DNA of 64,000 nt from Bifidobacterium myosotis (GTDB lineage Bacteria > Actinomycetota > Actinomycetes > Actinomycetales > Bifidobacteriaceae): assembly GCF_002259745.1 (NCBI RefSeq), contig NZ_MWWW01000004.1:269502-333501 (forward strand), read 5' to 3'. The position numbers and the translations under genes were made by a program. This document shows, piece after piece, positions 63,361-64,000 of this stretch (the stretch's first letter is position 1; each line of letters starts with the position of its first letter). The notes under the pieces are model-generated. The model was not told the DNA's origin. It searched no databases and worked only from the letters and a program-made list of their open reading frames with translations.

Positions 63361-64000
63361 TGGTCTGTCTCTAAATAAGAGGCTTGTGCTGTTTTCGTGG
63401 GTTAGGTTGTGGGCTTTGGTAGTCGGATGTCGAGGCCGCCGCATCGGAGCATGATCAGGGCGATGAGGTTGTCCACGTGGTGGAAGCCGTAGGCCATGCG
63501 GATGGTGACCTTGATCCTGTTGTTGAACGCCTCGAGTCTGGCGTTGGAGTAGCCCAGCTCGATCGTGCGCAGGATGTCGGGCCGCCGTCTGCGGATCTTT
63601 TGGGAGAGTTCGACGATCTCGGGGATGCGGCTGTGGGACGCCCAGAACACCCAGTGTTTGAGTTCCGCGGTGGCCTGTCCGAGCGGGTGCTTGAGCAGGT
63701 TCCTCAGCAGTTCCTTGAGCTGCCATGCGCGGTAGAGCTGGCCCTTGGGATCCGTGTTCCTCAATGCGGCGAGGGATTCGTCCTGCCGGTCGGTGAGATG
63801 GTCGGGGTTCTTCAACACGGCGTATTTGACGCCGCGCATGCGCTTGACGCCCTCCTGGTCGCCGCCGCGCCTCGCATCGTTCCACAGGCGCTTCCTGACG
63901 TCGTCGAGCGCGCCGGTCATCCAGCTGACGATGTGGAAGCCGTCGAGCACGCGCTCCGCGTTCGGGCAGTGCTCCTTGACGCATGAGTCGATCCACTTCG
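63361..64000. mobile_element. ISL3-like insertion sequence, right part cut by window
   Basis: One end of an insertion sequence. The terminal sequence reads TGGTCTGTCTCTAAATAAGA from 63361, preceded by CTAG. It continues into a leftward transposase gene whose 3' end lies 41 bases inside the terminus. The other end is beyond the window. Confidence 0.8.
63402..64000 (-). CDS. ISL3 family transposase, N-terminal part cut by window
   Basis: C-terminal part, about 199 residues, of a DDE transposase. The frame is open to the window edge (KWIDSCVKEHCPNAERVLDGFHIV), so the GTG at 63950 is internal. Typical of ISL3-family enzymes are the catalytic Asp in VLDGFHIVSWM, the middle helical part with QLKELLRNL, and the end with GYSNARLEAFNNRIKVTIRM (catalytic Glu) then GFHHVDNLIALIMLRCGG. 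The visible portion has no frameshift or stop. Ends of this element resemble those of the short element at 51454. Confidence 0.9.
   Translation of the reverse strand, partial: KWIDSCVKEHCPNAERVLDGFHIVSWMTGALDDVRKRLWNDARRGGDQEGVKRMRGVKYAVLKNPDHLTDRQDESLAALRNTDPKGQLYRAWQLKELLRNLLKHPLGQATAELKHWVFWASHSRIPEIVELSQKIRRRRPDILRTIELGYSNARLEAFNNRIKVTIRMAYGFHHVDNLIALIMLRCGGLDIRLPKPTT

Overview
This is high-GC DNA (apart from a few AT-rich promoters) with actinobacterial gene content: a SepIVA-type coiled-coil protein between coaD and yceD-rpmF-rnc, a DUF3039 protein, a DUF2207/LemA pair, Shine-Dalgarno-led starts, and fructan and alpha-glucan carbohydrate genes. The genus is most likely Bifidobacterium; this is an inference from gene content and protein style, not a database match. 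The window starts inside pncB and ends inside an ISL3-type transposase gene.

Layout. 1-5.0 kb: the 3' end of pncB, a MerR regulator divergent from an aldo/keto reductase, a long repeat-rich gap and a DUF3039 gene. 5.0-12.7 kb: housekeeping genes coaD, sepIVA-like, yceD, rpmF, rnc and ilvBN, then a VapBC-type toxin-antitoxin pair with a palindromic operator. 12.8-25 kb: an ABC-F protein, a class I glutamine amidotransferase, cysS, an atypical cation-efflux protein, ffh, an endonuclease/phosphatase-fold membrane protein, and rpsP-khpA-rimM. 25.5-27.8 kb: a nucleoside hydrolase and a second aldo/keto reductase. 28-39.5 kb is the most interesting block: reading leftward, metY, a CoA-binding protein, a nucleoside hydrolase, a three-part sugar/nucleoside-type ABC importer, mtnK, mtnA and a RuBisCO-like protein, with a cupin gene divergent from metY. 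39.5-51.2 kb: an AAA/DUF4143 ATPase, DUF2207 and LemA, pnp with an Arg/Asp-rich tail, rpsO, a membrane protein, an autoinhibited Fic protein and tRNA-Gly. 51.6-62.6 kb: an amylosucrase-like GH13 enzyme, acpS, then a LacI regulator, CUT1 ABC importer and GH32 beta-fructosidase. 63.4 kb to the end: part of an ISL3-like insertion sequence.

Working together. The 28-39.5 kb block carries the parts needed to import or make methylthioribose, phosphorylate it (MtnK), isomerise it (MtnA), pass it to a RuBisCO-like protein and cupin, and recapture methanethiol into methionine (MetY). This matches in outline the methylthioadenosine-isoprenoid shunt known from Rhodospirillum rubrum, here with a kinase entry and a dedicated importer. 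The 51.6-62.6 kb block looks like a sucrose/fructo-oligosaccharide and alpha-glucan module. Two near-identical LacI-type palindromes sit upstream of the GH13 gene and of the importer genes. The importer's binding-protein gene appears frameshifted in its signal peptide.

The intergenic DNA is unusually structured. Six clusters of nested or tandem inverted repeats lie at about 3.2, 15.2, 18.2, 25.2, 51.3 and 62.7 kb. Three of them directly abut short elements with terminal inverted repeats. One such element supplies the stop codon of the neighbouring gene, and another has ends resembling the ISL3-like element at the window end. A further REP-like family built on a GAGGGGAGC hairpin recurs in at least four gaps.
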